From Piper betle (lineage: Eukaryota; Streptophyta; Magnoliopsida; Piperales; Piperaceae), in the NCBI GenBank assembly GCA_033002965.1, contig JAURVB010014718.1, positions 25,250 through 89,249 of the forward strand: 64,000 nucleotides of DNA, in the 5' to 3' direction. The position numbers and the translations under genes are program-made. Every line of letters begins with the position of its first letter. Positions within the stretch are counted from its first letter, which is position 1. The notes beneath the pieces are model-generated. The model was not told the origin of the DNA. It saw only the letters and a list, made by a program, of their open reading frames with translations, and ran no database searches. Below are positions 12,268 to 23,951 of the stretch, one piece after another.

Positions 12268-12615
12268 TTGTCAGGTAAACTTCTTATTGATGAAGTGGCT
12301 TTTATAAATGCTAGCTTAGAAGATATAAAAGTATCTTGGAAGACAACGGGTTGTTCTATTATGTTTGACTGGTGGACCAATCAATCTGGTAGAACTCTGA
12401 TCAATTTTCTAGTTTACTACCCAAGAGGAATGTATTTCCTTGGATCAGTTGATGCTTCAAGCAAAAAAATGGATGCTAATTATTTGTTTAGTTTACTAGA
12501 AAAAGTAGTAGAAGAAGTTGGGGAGAAAAATGTTGTGCAAGTCATTACTGATAATGCTTCGGCATACAAAGCTGCCGAGAGGATGCTAGAACATAAGAGA
12601 CCATATTTATTTTAA
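12268..12615 (+). pseudogene. hAT transposase fragment: DUF659-type catalytic core
   Basis: An open stretch of 115 codons carries features of the DUF659 (RNase-H-like) part of plant hAT transposases: a 'CSIMFDWWTNQ' motif (the D is a catalytic position in the family), a 'FLGSVDASS' strand and a 'VVQVITDNASAY' motif with the second acidic residue. It ends in a premature TAA. The same frame after the stop continues with a 'CVAHCINLMLKDF' segment, the expected CxxH stretch of the insertion domain. Non-functional through stops. Confidence 0.85.
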
Positions 12616-13460
12616 ACTTTGTGTGTTGCCCATTGTATAAACTTGATGCTTAAAGACTTTGCAAAAATCAAGAAAGTTGGAACATGCATAATGAATACAT
12701 AAAAAGCCACAAAACTAATATGCAACCACTCATGGTTGTTGGCTCTTATGAGAAATAATTTCACAAATGGGCATGAATTGGTGAGACCTAAGGCTATTCG
12801 ATTTGCTACTCACTTTTTGATACTTGCTAGTTTCCTAGAACATAACCAGGCATTGAAAAAGATGTTTATCTCTAAAATGTATTCATCATTGAAGTTTGCA
12901 AAAGAAGAGGATGGAATAGCAGCTAAAAATATTGTCTTAAGTGCAAATTTTTGTAAGAAAATGAAATTTGTGCATAAAACAACTAAGCCACTTGTTCGAT
13001 TTTTTGAGATTAGCGGATAGTGATGAAAAACCTTCAATGCGATTTGTTTATGATGAAATGCAAAAGACTATAAAAGAAATAAAAGTGGTACATGATATGA
13101 AAGTAGGACGATACAAGTTATTTGTTGATATCATTACTAAGAGATGGGCGAATCAATTTGTCATCCTCTTCATGCTACGACATATATGCTTAATCCTCAA
13201 ATTCGTTATCTCCCTGAATCTACCATTGTATGTTCTCATTTGACTTATGTACTTTTATGATTTTTTTAACAATTTTATATTGCTTATGTTTGACTTGGAA
13301 TAATTTTGTAGCCAAATGAGATATATCATGCATTCAATAATGTCATTTGTCGTTTGAAACTCAATGAGGTAGCTCGATCCATGACATCTTTACAGATCAA
13401 GAAACTATTATTTTTAATTTTTATATATAAATATTTATGTATAACTAAATATGATTACTA
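12616..13460 (+). pseudogene. hAT transposase fragment: middle region
   Basis: Continues the DUF659 homology in pieces. There is the CVAHCINLMLKDF segment just after the stop at 12,615, a 94-codon open stretch from 12,736 (with 'LVRPKAIRFATHFLILASF', typical of the alpha-helical insertion domain), and a 91-codon stretch from about 13,018 after a frameshift. A segment resembling 'PNEIYHAFNNVI' follows at 13,310. Breaks are stops at about 12,703 and 13,018 and at least one frameshift. Confidence 0.7.
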
Positions 13461-13615
13461 ATTTTATTTTAATATTTTTTAGTGATCTGATTTTGTATCT
13501 ATAAAAAGAGATTTTGGACATTCTCTTGCAATTACCAATAGAAAAGTCCTTCATTTAGGGAAAATCCACCTTTCTCCACATTTTATTTTTATAGCAAGCT
13601 TATAAGTAAATCAAT

Positions 13616-13837
13616 TTGTCAAATGTGGCATCATGGTGGGAGCAACATGGTATAAGCTGCCCTGAACTACAAAAGAAAGCTATTAAAATACTTAGTCAAA
13701 CTTCGTCATCATCGGGGTGTGAACGTAATTGGAGCACTTTTGACCAAGTACATACCAAAAGAAATCGACTTGCAAGGAAGAGAGTAAATTATCTTGTATA
13801 TGTTCATTACAACATGCGGGTAAAAGAAAAGAGTTAA
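13616..13837 (+). pseudogene. hAT transposase fragment: C-terminal dimerisation domain (hATC)
   Basis: A 73-codon open stretch contains the hATC signature: WWEQHG, then PELQKKAIKILSQTSSSSGC and ERNWSTFDQVHTKRNRL, followed by a YVHYNMRVK tail. In active elements this domain mediates transposase dimerisation. The separation from the DUF659 core suggests a former intron plus decay. A further low-complexity C-terminal region with Ser/Asp-rich codons follows to about 14,390. Confidence 0.88.
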
Positions 13838-14706
13838 GATGAGGCATAAAGATGATGCAATTAGTGAACGTTTGAGTTTAAAAGACTCATTAGATGAGTG
13901 GGTTGGAGAATAGGACAACGAATCACCATTAGTATGTTTAAATAAAGCTTACATCACATTTATGATTTTGTGTATAAATTTTTTTAGAATTGAAATAAAT
14001 AGGGTATGCTTTTTTATATAGAATGATTTCTTTGGAACCAAATGTTGGCAACAATAATGGTGAAGACAAAGAGGCCTTTGTAGCAAATCAAAGTGGCAGT
14101 ACATAAAAAACTGCAATTGGATCGTGTTCTACTACGTATGATGGTTTTTCTTTGCCTCCTCTTCCTAGTGGACTTAATGTTAATACTGATGTATCTATTA
14201 GCTCACAATATAACTTGTCTTTGACTCCTGTACCTGAGGGACTTCATATGAGTGGGAGTTCTATGCATTTTTTTACGTAGGGGTCTCTTGTTGATGCGGG
14301 TGAGAGCTCTACTCTTCCCATTGGTGATAGTGATTCAGACTCCAAAGATGTTTCAGATAACGAATTGGATGATTTAGTAATCACCATGTAAAATTGTGCT
14401 AAACCTTGATTTTGTGGACTTGTATTAATGACTTGTTGTTATCATTTGATAGAACACAAATGATAATATATCAAATGTTACACTTATGAAATTGTAGTAT
14501 TGTGATGATAAATAGTGATGATCTTTTGTACTTGTATTAGACTATAAACTTGTGTATTTGTGTTGAAAAATGATGCAATTATATATTTCATGTACTTATG
14601 TTATGAGTTGTCAAATTTTTGTATATGATCGATTTGGACCGATTTGATCCGATTTAGTGACTTCCTCAAAAACTAATCCGATTCCGATTCTGATTTTGCA
14701 ACTATG

Positions 14707-15226
14707 AATGGAGCCGATCATCAAGCGGGGAGAAGATGTGGGCGAGCATCCCCAACACGCCACCAAATGCCTCCCCATCATGAGATACATAATGAAAATT
14801 GCCAAAGGTGAACTGCCTCTCAACCAAGAAGAAAGACAAGTCCCTATAGTGGGAATTTCATTCCCCAAACACTGTCAACCTAACTATACCACCCTATCCC
14901 ACTAACTCTAACCTACTTTAGTGTCTACTTTAATGACTGAATTTGTATGTGACAGCTAACTCATGTCTATGGCAATACCAGCATACTAACCCAAATATCC
15001 ATGTCTAATTTCATCCATCTTTTACCTGCATGTGTAAATCATACTTAGGAAAATCCCCTTTTTGCTTATTTGAGGAAGGATTTTCATTATTAATCCAACA
15101 ATATAAAGTATGTCATGGCTTTTTTATTTGTACTATTATAGTTAACTTAACACAGAGTAATATGTTTTGTCTTTGCTTTCTTACTCGTGATAAAATTTCC
15201 ATTATTAATCCTAATATGTAAAATAC
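14707..15226. other. Intergenic DNA
   Basis: Begins with the right hAT target duplication (14,707-14,714). The region contains short chance ORFs only, with no domain recognised. The last 60 bp (from about 15,175) resemble the repeat units at about 15,540 and 15,970. Confidence 0.45.
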
Positions 15227-15228
15227 AC

Positions 15229-15908
15229 AATGTTTTTAAAACCGCACCGGTGACCATATCGAATTCTTGACCCGTATGCGGTACACTTGGTTTAGCTAGG
15301 TAGAACCAGGCTAGACCAAATTCAACATATTATATCAAATTAAATTTTATTTAATTATGTTAATAAGTTTTAAATAATTCATATTATCCAAAAACATAAT
15401 GTACACTACTGTTTTAGTACAAGTGCTTCTGTGCCTTGTGCTTTTTAACTTGGAAGCATCACGTTCTTCCCAAATCGCTCCCAAAGCAAACCCATACCTC
15501 ATCACTCTATATACCCACTCTTATCCCTTTCGTTGTCTCCTTATTACTGGTGATAAGATTTCTATCATTAATCTTACCGCATAGAATACGTCTTGAACCA
15601 ATTCTTGCTATTATAATTAACTTAGCACATGACAATTTTCATTATTAATCATAATATATAAAATGCATCTTGACTTTCCTAATCCTAATTAAATTAATCA
15701 CAATATTATTGCTTATTTTTAATTATTATTAAGCAAGTTTAATTATTTCATGATGGTATTACATGCTAAATTGGACCAAACTGGAGTCCGGTACCAATAT
15801 ACCACGTCAAACTGGCCAGTCTGGTGGGTATATCAGGTTGGATCGGCCAGTTTGGTCGGGTATATTAGGTCGGATTGGCCAGTCTGGTTCGATTTTTAAA
15901 ACATTAGG
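15229..15908. mobile_element. Candidate TIR non-autonomous element (MITE-like)
   Basis: The left end reads ATGTTTTTAAAACCGCACCGG and the right end, inverted, reads AATGTTTTAAAAATCGAACCAG. The matching outer bases suggest TIRs. Sub-terminal motifs GACC(A)GTCTGG/CCAGTTTGGTC are dense at both ends (15,240-15,320 and 15,775-15,895). No ORF. A clear target duplication was not found, so superfamily and exact borders are uncertain. Confidence 0.4.
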
Positions 15909-16173
15909 AATATGTCTAGGTTTTCTTAATCCTAATTAATTGTACACATGACAATAAATTCATCTTCTCTTTCTTACTTATAAAATTTCTATCATTATTC
16001 TTACTGCATAGAATATGGCTAGAACCTGCTCCTACTATGATAATTAACTTAGCACATGACAATTTTCATTATTAATCATAATATACAAAATGCATCTTGA
16101 CTTTCCTAATCCTAATTAAATTAATCATAATATTATTGTTTATTTTTTATTATTGTTAAGCAAGCTTAATTGT
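15541..16173. repeat. Diverged direct repeat, about 200-bp unit, spacing about 427 bp
   Basis: The segment around 15,541-15,748 (landmarks 'CGCATAGAATA', 'TTAACTTAGCACATGACAAT', 'ATGCATCTTGACTTTCCTAA', 'AAGCAAG.TTAATT') recurs at about 15,970-16,173 with high identity. A shorter third copy lies at about 15,175-15,230. The right part of the candidate element at 15,775-15,908 lies between the two main copies. Confidence 0.7.
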
Positions 16174-16796
16174 ATGTGAATCTTTGACTCAAATCACAAA
16201 TTTTAAATCTTTAATTATTTTAACAATTAGGGATGAAAATGGTAAATTACTTATGTTTTATGTTATTGATTACGGATCATGATAAAAATAAAATTTTAAA
16301 AATATAGTCATATTTGAATTAGATTAATTTTCAATATATTCTACAATTAACAAATATTCTCTCGACGATAATGGGTAAAATTATAAAATTTATTAATATT
16401 CTTCAAATACAAAAGAATAAAATCATAAAAGTGGTTTTTCAAGTAAGGGTAAATTAATAAAGTAAATATTTAATTAATACTTTCCTCATAAAAATAAGTA
16501 TATTTTGGGATTTAAGTTGTACGCGTGGACTTGTAGTAAATGCGGCAAGTTTTAATATGCCTTCTTTTCCACCTCTCTTTTCTGAGCTTCAGACCGATAC
16601 TGGCCAAGCATTACCAACATTATCATAAAGAAAAATTAGAAAATTGGTGGCATATTGAGCCTCGCAGATGTGCACTCCAACACAGGCATCATTAGGTTAA
16701 GTTTAACTCCTCCACCAACGACTCTAACCAACTCTTCCTACTTTCTATCTAACTCATTGTCATTTTGAGCACCTAACCCATACAATTTGCCCATAT
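16174..16796. other. AT-rich intergenic DNA
   Basis: No gene, RNA or clear element recognised. Confidence 0.4.
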
Positions 16797-17490
16797 TATG
16801 GTTTAATTAACCGACCAAACCAAATCCATATTGGAAGTTTGGTTTGGCACTACTTCAATTTGGTTTGTACTTCAATTAAAATTAAAAGCCAATCAAACTT
16901 GGTTCAGTTAGTTTGATCGGATTTCAGTTGGAATGGATCAAACCAAATAAACCAATAAGAAAAGAGGATTCTATTTGTATCTCTCTCTACTTTTCTTCTT
17001 TCTTCTAAGTCATGCATATATATATTTACCTATATTGATTATGATATATAATAAAAGTTTATAACATCGCCACCTTAGTTCAATCTATTGAAGATATTTT
17101 GTTTATATATGTAGAAGAGATGGAGGCTTTATATATTATTTATTGTGTATCTATAATATAATGTCCTAAGGTAAAACCTTATTTAATTTTTTGTGATAAA
17201 TTTATAATTAGCCCTTAAACATGTACTAACATTTCTCCATTTCATAAATAAGATTTATGAATAATAAAAGTCAACACTAAAGAGTGAACACTTAATGATA
17301 GAAAGTACTCTTTATCATTTTGGTTAGAATTTGGTTAAAATTAAACAAAACTAAATTAATTTGATTTGGTTAGTTTGGACATCAATTGTTATTTGGATTT
17401 TATGTGGTAAACCAAACCACTTTACTTAGATTAATTAAATATGTGGTTTGGTTAAATTTTAACCAAACCGACCAAATGATGAGCCCTGTC
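16797..17490. mobile_element. Candidate hAT-type MITE with GGTCGGTTTGGTT ends
   Basis: TTAATTAACCGACCAAACCAAAT near 16,802 is matched in inverted form by TTTAACCAAACCGACCAAATG near 17,458. Many internal copies of 'TTTGGTTTG'/'CAAACCAAA' occur in both orientations, a sub-terminal motif arrangement seen in hAT-type MITEs. No ORF. Borders and target duplication were not resolved. Confidence 0.4.
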
Positions 17491-18339
17491 AACACTTCAA
17501 AAGGTAATAACTAACTTAAATCTCTAACATTATCAAAATTGTGCATAGAAAATATCATTAGACTAAATATTAACCCATACCCCCAGCATGGAAGGTTTTA
17601 AAGCCTTTCTATTTTAGAAAATACAAGTGTTAATGCCCTCCTTGAATTTGCACAAACTGTAACAGTAGAATGAAAACAGAATTGTTCGATTCGGCCCGCT
17701 CGTTATCAGCGTCTGCCATCACTAAACTCGACGCGCGGGGAACTCTCGCACATTAACCCACTGTTCAAATTTAGTGAAAGAAGATCTTTTCCATTCTCTG
17801 TTTCAACATTTGTAAAGATAGATTGTCCAAACAAGATGTTTCAGAATTTAAGATTGACGAAATTTATTTACCCGTCACTTTTCCCATATCCATCTTTCTC
17901 TGAAAATTTTCTCTTAGTTTAACCCAACATTGACAATAAGGATATCCCCTGTACTTCAGCTTTTAGCTTCTATCAAGTGAAGCCAATTCTAATATAAATA
18001 TATAAATTTGCAAAAAAAAAGAGCATATCCTCGAATCATAATTAATAAAACATCACAAGGACAAGGAATGAAGAAATGGAAATATGAGTACACGTGTATG
18101 TGGAGTTATGAACAAAATAATCTGACCCACAATTGTAAAAACAAGAAGAAATGAAGAGAAAAAATAAACCTCAACGCAACAATGGCGGCCTTGACAAACA
18201 CTACCATAAAGGCAAGCACAACAAAGAAATATCAATTCAAGACTCTTGGCAGGTAAATGGGTAAAATCATACTACTCAAAGAAGGCATTCACTTTCATTT
18301 TCCTCATTGATCCAGTTTTATAGTATTGCATTGCAAATC
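17491..18339. other. Intergenic DNA, 3' flank of the IQD gene
   Basis: Contains the presumptive 3' UTR and downstream region of the minus-strand IQD gene (18,240-18,339) and otherwise unremarkable sequence. Confidence 0.4.
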
Positions 18340-20322
18340 CTATGATTGAATGCCCACTCCATTGCTCAGAGCTTGCTCGTCTTGCTCATCAAAGTCTTTC
18401 AAGGAGCTTAAATCCACCTTGGGAGGTCCGGAATGCCGGCGAAGTCCTCCAGGCGAAGGTTGGAAGGATAAACGCTTCTTTACAGAACCTACTGATGGTC
18501 GGTCTGGTGTCTCAACATTGTTTCCCAAAGGGCTTGCTAATCTAGATTTTGCCTTTGCAGATTCCGTCACGGCCATATAGCTTGGAACGGAAGGTGAACT
18601 CGCAAGGCTCTCATCATCCCTCACTGAAGAACCAGCAATGCTATGGCGCCTATATTTTTCTGACTGCAAGCTTCCCATACTTCTCAAATCGTCTTCAATG
18701 AGACCCATACTCCCTCGTGATCTTGGAGTCGATTGTTTGGCCTTTGCTGTTATAGAAGGTGAAGGTTTTGATGGAGTAGACGGAGATTGGCGACTTGGAG
18801 GGCGAATGTGCTTCTGAGCTCCAGGTGATACTTTGTCATTGATAAGATCTCGACGAGCATAAGATTTAGCAACTTCTCCCACCATACTTCTGGCTACACT
18901 CTTCACTGATGAATGCGAATCATTGTCTTTCTCAGTCGCATTTTGTGCTTCCCATGGCCTAGCAGCCATCCAGCGTTCCAGCCAACTCCAGCCCCATTGA
19001 GGATTGCTTGGATCAGTGAACATGGGTTGGACAGACCTGGTGGCATTCTTCACTTGTTGCTGTAATCACAGCAATGAACTTATTTAGCATTCCAAAGGAT
19101 GAACAAGGAAGCTACAAATGAAAAAACGTATAGGCACCTGATGAGTATAAGCGTAAGCCAATGCTCGCTCTCGCCTGATAGCAGCTTCATGTTTATGCTG
19201 GAGACTAGCTTCAATATCCTCCTTTGATTGCATACTATAATCCCATTCTTGTCCAATCTTAGAAAACACAAGACACCAACTTTTGTTTAGCTAAACAGAA
19301 GGTGCATGCTATATAGAACGAATGAAGCTTCTTCTGATTACATATTTATCTTCAAGATGAATGATCACCACCAGCCATCATTGATCGCCATTGATATAAA
19401 GGCAGATTACCAAACAGCATTGGAAACAATAAAATTAAGATGATAAACTAAACTCACAGAGGCTTTCAAGTTTTCGAGCTCCTTCTCCCGCTTTAGCTGA
19501 AGTTGTCTCTGAAGAGCTTGATTCTCCTCAGACATCCTAATCCTCCTAGCACGTATTTGCGACTGCACTTTAGCAAGCGTCTGCATGCAACGAAGTGTGG
19601 TTGTGGCTTGGCGCTTAACAGAATTGCCCTGTACAAGATTTTTCAGCCTAACTAGTCCCTTCAAAGCTCGCAGTGCCCTCCTAGCCTGAAGTGCAAGCAA
19701 ACCACAATAGAATCATCTTTAACAAATATTGCAAGGAGAGGACTCTACGGAAAGGGAAGCAATGCAGTATACTGTACACCAAACCACATAATTGATAACC
19801 TAATTCTCGTTAGAAATTAGCATACCAAGTATCCCCGAAAAGCTGTTTGAATCTTGATAGCTGCCACCTCTTCTTTAGATTTGCCAGGGTACCTAGGCAT
19901 ACTTGTGAGCCGAACAACTTCTGCAGCTGCGTGGGCAGCAGCAACAGCTGCTTCAGCCGCAGCAGCTGTGGCAATGGCCACCGAATGGGAATGGCTGTTC
20001 TGTTCATTTTCTGTGTCAGTCAGCTTCACCTCTTCGGCCGGAACAGGAGGTGCCGGCGGTTTTTCTTCAGAAGAGGAGCTCGGATCTAATGGTTTCGATT
20101 TTCCAAATCCCCATTTCTTCTTTGATTTACTAGTTTTCTGAACAGCCCAAAACAAACATCAATTTCTCTATTTCTGCAAATATGTTAATGGTGGAAATGT
20201 ACCACGCATCAAACTAGAAGAGCTCAGAAGAAAAAGAGAAAAAAAACCTGATCTTTTTTCTCTTTTGACACGGGACTAAAGGCCTTCTTCACAGAAACAA
20301 ACCAATTCGTCTTCTTTCCCAT
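18340..20322 (-). CDS. IQ67-domain calmodulin-binding protein (IQD family), five coding exons
   Basis: The inferred spliced model is 484 aa on the minus strand. Exons are 20,322-20,248, 20,137-19,826, 19,685-19,458, 19,257-19,138 and 19,059-18,340, all with GT-AG borders and phase 0. The start is the ATG giving [17 protein letters not shown], the usual basic N-terminus of IQD1-4-type members. The IQ67 domain (residues about 120-185) begins with [19 protein letters not shown] and carries further IQ-like and 1-5-10/1-8-14-type calmodulin sites. The bar marks an intron at the conserved IQ67 position, a family hallmark. Exon 5 contains [16 protein letters not shown], then a Ser/Pro-rich basic tail. 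IQD proteins bind calmodulin and act as scaffolds at microtubules, membrane or nucleus. The closest subgroup appears to be IQD2/3/4-like, but I do not assign a number. No disabling mutation was seen. Confidence 0.93.
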
Positions 20323-21200
20323 TACTTTATCATTCCCTAATCAAACTACACCAGCCTAACAGATAGAAACAAACAAAGAAAACATCAGATCCAATGACAT
20401 AAATTGAACTGGATTTCTACACTCTAGATCTGGAGACAAAAATTTAGACGGTGGGGGAAACAATAACAATTCTCCAATGTCATGTCACCACCTTTCAAAA
20501 CATGGAAGTGCAAATTCACAAAGATCAACAGACCAGATCTATCTGAATTCCAAACACAGACAAGTAAAACAAACACAATCCCCAAAATAATGCATACAAT
20601 TTCACACGTGACCAGTCTAAACATCTTCAACAGATTAGAAACAAACGATATGCCCCCAAAAACCACTCCAAAATCTCAACAAAAGCAGCAAAAAGGTATA
20701 AACTGGCCAACCAAAGGCACGAGAGATAGAAATTCTCAACAAACATGAAAACGAGGATAAAGTTTGTGAACTTGTGCAAACAGCAACGGGATAAACAAAA
20801 AAACAAACTTCAATGAACCCAGATCCAAGGAAGAACTAAGCAGCATACCAAATGTGATATGCTTGAGAGTACCCAGAAATGATTTCCAGCCAAAACCCAG
20901 AAAACAGAAAGCAGAGAGAGTAGCACAAGCGCTCGCCAGCTCTGCTCAAAAGTGGGGGAGAGAAGGTCTTGGAAGAGAAGCAAGATATCCTCTTCCATTG
21001 GAGCGGAGGGGGATAACAGCCAGAGGAAGAGAGAGAGAGACAGACAGGAGCTGAGAACATAACAGGAAAGGGTGGGGGGCCCTCTGATTTGCTGGTTGGT
21101 AATAAATGTGGGCCCCACCGTTGAAGAGAGATTGGAGCTTAGGCGCCTTGGCGACAACAAAGCATAGGCTGTCGATGAGGGGGCGGTCGGTTCTGTCCTT
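20323..21200 (-). promoter_or_regulatory. 5' leader, probable leader intron and promoter of the IQD gene
   Basis: Upstream of the IQD ATG on the minus strand, 20,323-20,350 is AT/C-rich leader. A CT-repeat block (TCTCTCTCTCTTCCTCTGGC type, about 21,015-21,050) lies about 700 bp further up and looks like a plant 5' UTR/core promoter. This would imply a leader intron between them. Inference only; the open frames here show no domain. Confidence 0.35.
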
Positions 21201-22791
21201 AAAACCGATTTTCCTAATAACAGCGACTCCTTATCATCTTCTCCCTATTCGCCACTCTTGCTTTGACCAATGGCCTCTTGAAGGTCGTGGTAGGGGCAGC
21301 GTTGCCGGCTGGCGCCATCAAACGCCGTTTTGCAGTAGCTACGAGATTAAGAAAATAATTAGCTGCAGGGTTGGAAACTGTCTTTATTTGTTGTAAGACC
21401 TATCGGAATTAAGAAATGTATGAGTAGTAATCACGCTGAAATGCTCTACTGTTTATTTATTGATGGATCTTATAATATTGTTTTATTGTATGACCATGCA
21501 GTAAATGGGTAGATTTCTGCTCATAAATTTAAGAGGTGGCCAAGTTTAATTTCTACGAGAGTCGTAGACTTGATGTGTACAAACACATCAAATTTAATGC
21601 TTATTAGGTAAAGTATTAGACCTAATATATGTATAAGCGTGTGTGGGTGTGTATATTAGATTAAGTGTGAAATCTTATAAAATAATCTCATATTTAATAC
21701 CTATTAGGTAAGGTGTTGACCTATACACATTATGATTTTATAGATATAATTATTGTTGAATAATAAGATAGATTAAAATAATCTAATATATTGGATACAA
21801 ATTATGATTAATTTTAATTATAAAGATAAATCCTAATTGATTGAGAAAATATGCTATAATAATTTAATTTTTTTGTATTTGATTAATTAAATCTCTTATT
21901 TTTAATCAAATGTCAATATTAAATTTACATATAAAATTAAAATTTATCTGGCATATATCGCAAATGGCGTGGCGTATACAAAAAAAATAATAAATTGTAC
22001 TTGACTTTTAAAGATGTATTTTATTTTAATAAAAAAGATGAATTATAGTTATTTAATTTTTTATTATATATTTTTAAAGATAATTAGACATAATTTTCTT
22101 ATTGAGAAGGTAAAAATTTAAATTATTTGGGTTCGAACTTGTGACTTTCTATTGTAAAAAATATTTTTATTTTTTTAAAAAATTAAAATTAAGAAGATCG
22201 GAACCCGTGACCTTGTATATTAGGTATTCTTATTATTAATTTAAATTTTTTTATATTTTAATTGACTAATTCTATTATTTTTAATTTTATGTTATTATTT
22301 AATTCATTTTTTATTAATAAAGAGTAGATATAAGAGTAGATTGGGGCAACGTTACGTTTGTAGTTCCTACATATTATTTATGATAAGCCTAGAGGCTAGA
22401 GCCCAGTTCTCTCGACGTCTACAATTCGGGATACATGGAAGCAGGTCTATTCTAGTAATTTTATATTTTATTTTACAAAGAAACTTGGTGACCTTTTTAG
22501 ATTACACAACAAGAAGACTATTTTTTTAAATATAATTAAAATTTAGAGTTCGATTGCGGCGCATTCATGGTGTGTCATGTGGTGCATTTGGGCTCCTGCA
22601 GTGCTGCCCGCCGTTGCCTCTGCCACGAGCGCCATATATGTGTGCCCTTGACTATACGCAGAAATAGTTTCAAATATCCAATATTAATAAATTCCATCCA
22701 TATGTTATTCAAAATAATTTGGATTGCATATAGTTTGGACTATTCTAATATATTATATATTTAAAATTATTCAAGTTAAATATTATTGGGT
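21201..22791. other. AT-rich intergenic DNA
   Basis: No gene recognised. Short direct repeats ('ATTAGGTAAAGTATTAGACCTA' type) occur at 21,600-21,720. Two motifs GGGTTCGAAC(T) and CGGAACCCGTGACC (about 22,130 and 22,200) resemble Pol III B boxes as found in tRNA-derived SINEs or Helitrons. An inverted TCTACTCTTATA-type Helitron start may lie at about 22,342, but no matching CTAG end was found. Confidence 0.35.
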
Positions 22792-22796
22792 GTTAT
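22792..22796. repeat. Target-site duplication GTTAT (left)
   Basis: GTTAT is found directly left of the element starting at 22,797 and again directly right of its other end at 28,142-28,146. It is a perfect 5-bp match. Confidence 0.9.
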
Positions 22797-23951
22797 TGTT
22801 AGACTATTTTCAATAACATGCAAGTATACATGGTCGAAACAAGTAGTATAATGATAAAATCGAATATCATCCCACAGGGAGATGAATTTTCTTAAATTAA
22901 TTAAAGAAAATAAAATGAAGAATAAAGCAAAAACAATTGACTTTAATAAATCTAATTAATAACTTTAAATTAAAAAAAAGTTATAATAATAAAACTCGTT
23001 CTAGAGTCGAATTTCCCTTAATATGAATTTAATCTTCATCATATCTTACTCTTATCTTTTATTCCCTCGGATTGTCGATCTAGGATAATTATATGACATG
23101 GTGGCTCCCGCTCCTTCATGCTTCTATTATTTTGTCTCAATTTCTACCTCCCGGTGATAATTGATTAATCAACAAAATAACACATTAAGAATTGCCTTAC
23201 AACCGCATACGGTGTTGTGTATCTTCCGACCACAACGACAAACAAGTCAAAAGACTCGTCGTATGATGAATTATCAATGACTAATCTAATTAATTTCTCC
23301 CGAAATCTAATTAAACCTCATGATCTAAGAAATAGGTGATCAATCTACTCTTAGCATTAAGAACATGACAATTTAAACAATCCGATTGAATAAAAGAATA
23401 AGAGCTGAAATGAATTCAATTAAATCATGTTAAGTTTCATTCTTCTCTAGAACGAAATATAAGACTACTCCATAATAAAAATAGAAAATATTATAAAGAA
23501 GAAACTAATTTTTATTATAAAAGAAAAAGGAATTACAAAAACTAAAACTACTACTTTTACTACACTCCGAAGCCAAGAGATGAGATATGATCAACAACAA
23601 ATGACCAACCCTTTATATAGAAGTGGAGATACAAGAATTCGAAGAGGGTGTTCACAAATCGACGTAATCTAATTAATTATAATGTCCCTTTAAGTTTCCA
23701 ACTGTTCGACTCCATTGAACACCATACATTGTAGCCATTGGGTGGCGCCAAGTGTCATGACCAATCAATTCCAAAGCTTAATTTATTCATCTTTTTCTGC
23801 ATTAAAACATCAAAGTTAAGCATATATAATAAAATATTAATTAACTAAAAAAATAAAGTAAAATATTACTTAATTAATAATGTTTACACCCGGGAAGTAC
23901 AAAATTATATTAAAAACATGGGTAAATATTATATATTTTAAACACTTAACA
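22797..23951 (-). repeat. 3' LTR of the Tat/Athila-type element (left copy)
   Basis: Starts TGTTAGACTATT and ends CACTTAACA in plus orientation, 1,155 bp. It is nearly identical to the copy at 26,989-28,141 and similar to the solo LTR at 31,144-32,291. On the minus strand it is preceded by a polypurine tract (AAGTTTGGGGGTG at about 23,952-23,966), marking it as the 3' LTR. Confidence 0.92.

Larger units (their letters stand above)
7279..14706 (+). mobile_element. Degenerate hAT-superfamily DNA transposon (with nested solo LTR)
   Basis: The element spans 7.43 kb, of which about 2.88 kb is a later LTR insertion, leaving a hAT of about 4.55 kb. Its left end reads CATAAATGAAGAAATCGG and the inverted right end CATAGTTGCAAAATCAG...ATCGG. 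Both ends carry many sub-terminal ATCGG/CCGAT motifs (7290-7450 and 14,620-14,700), as expected for hAT transposase binding sites. An 8-bp target duplication (7/8) flanks it. The interior encodes, in order and all on the plus strand, a BED zinc finger, a DUF659-type transposase core and the hATC dimerisation domain, each broken by stops or frameshifts. The element is therefore dead. A C/T-rich block at 7560-7790 has a counterpart at 54,740-54,850. Confidence 0.85.

Noticed and set aside
19817..20141. Plus-strand ORFs opposite IQD exon 2
   Set aside because: Antisense shadows of the Ala-rich exon. The spliced minus-strand model explains the region.
22130..22215. B-box-like GGGTTCGAAC as a SINE
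   Set aside because: No A box at the right spacing, no poly(A)/T tail and no target duplication seen.
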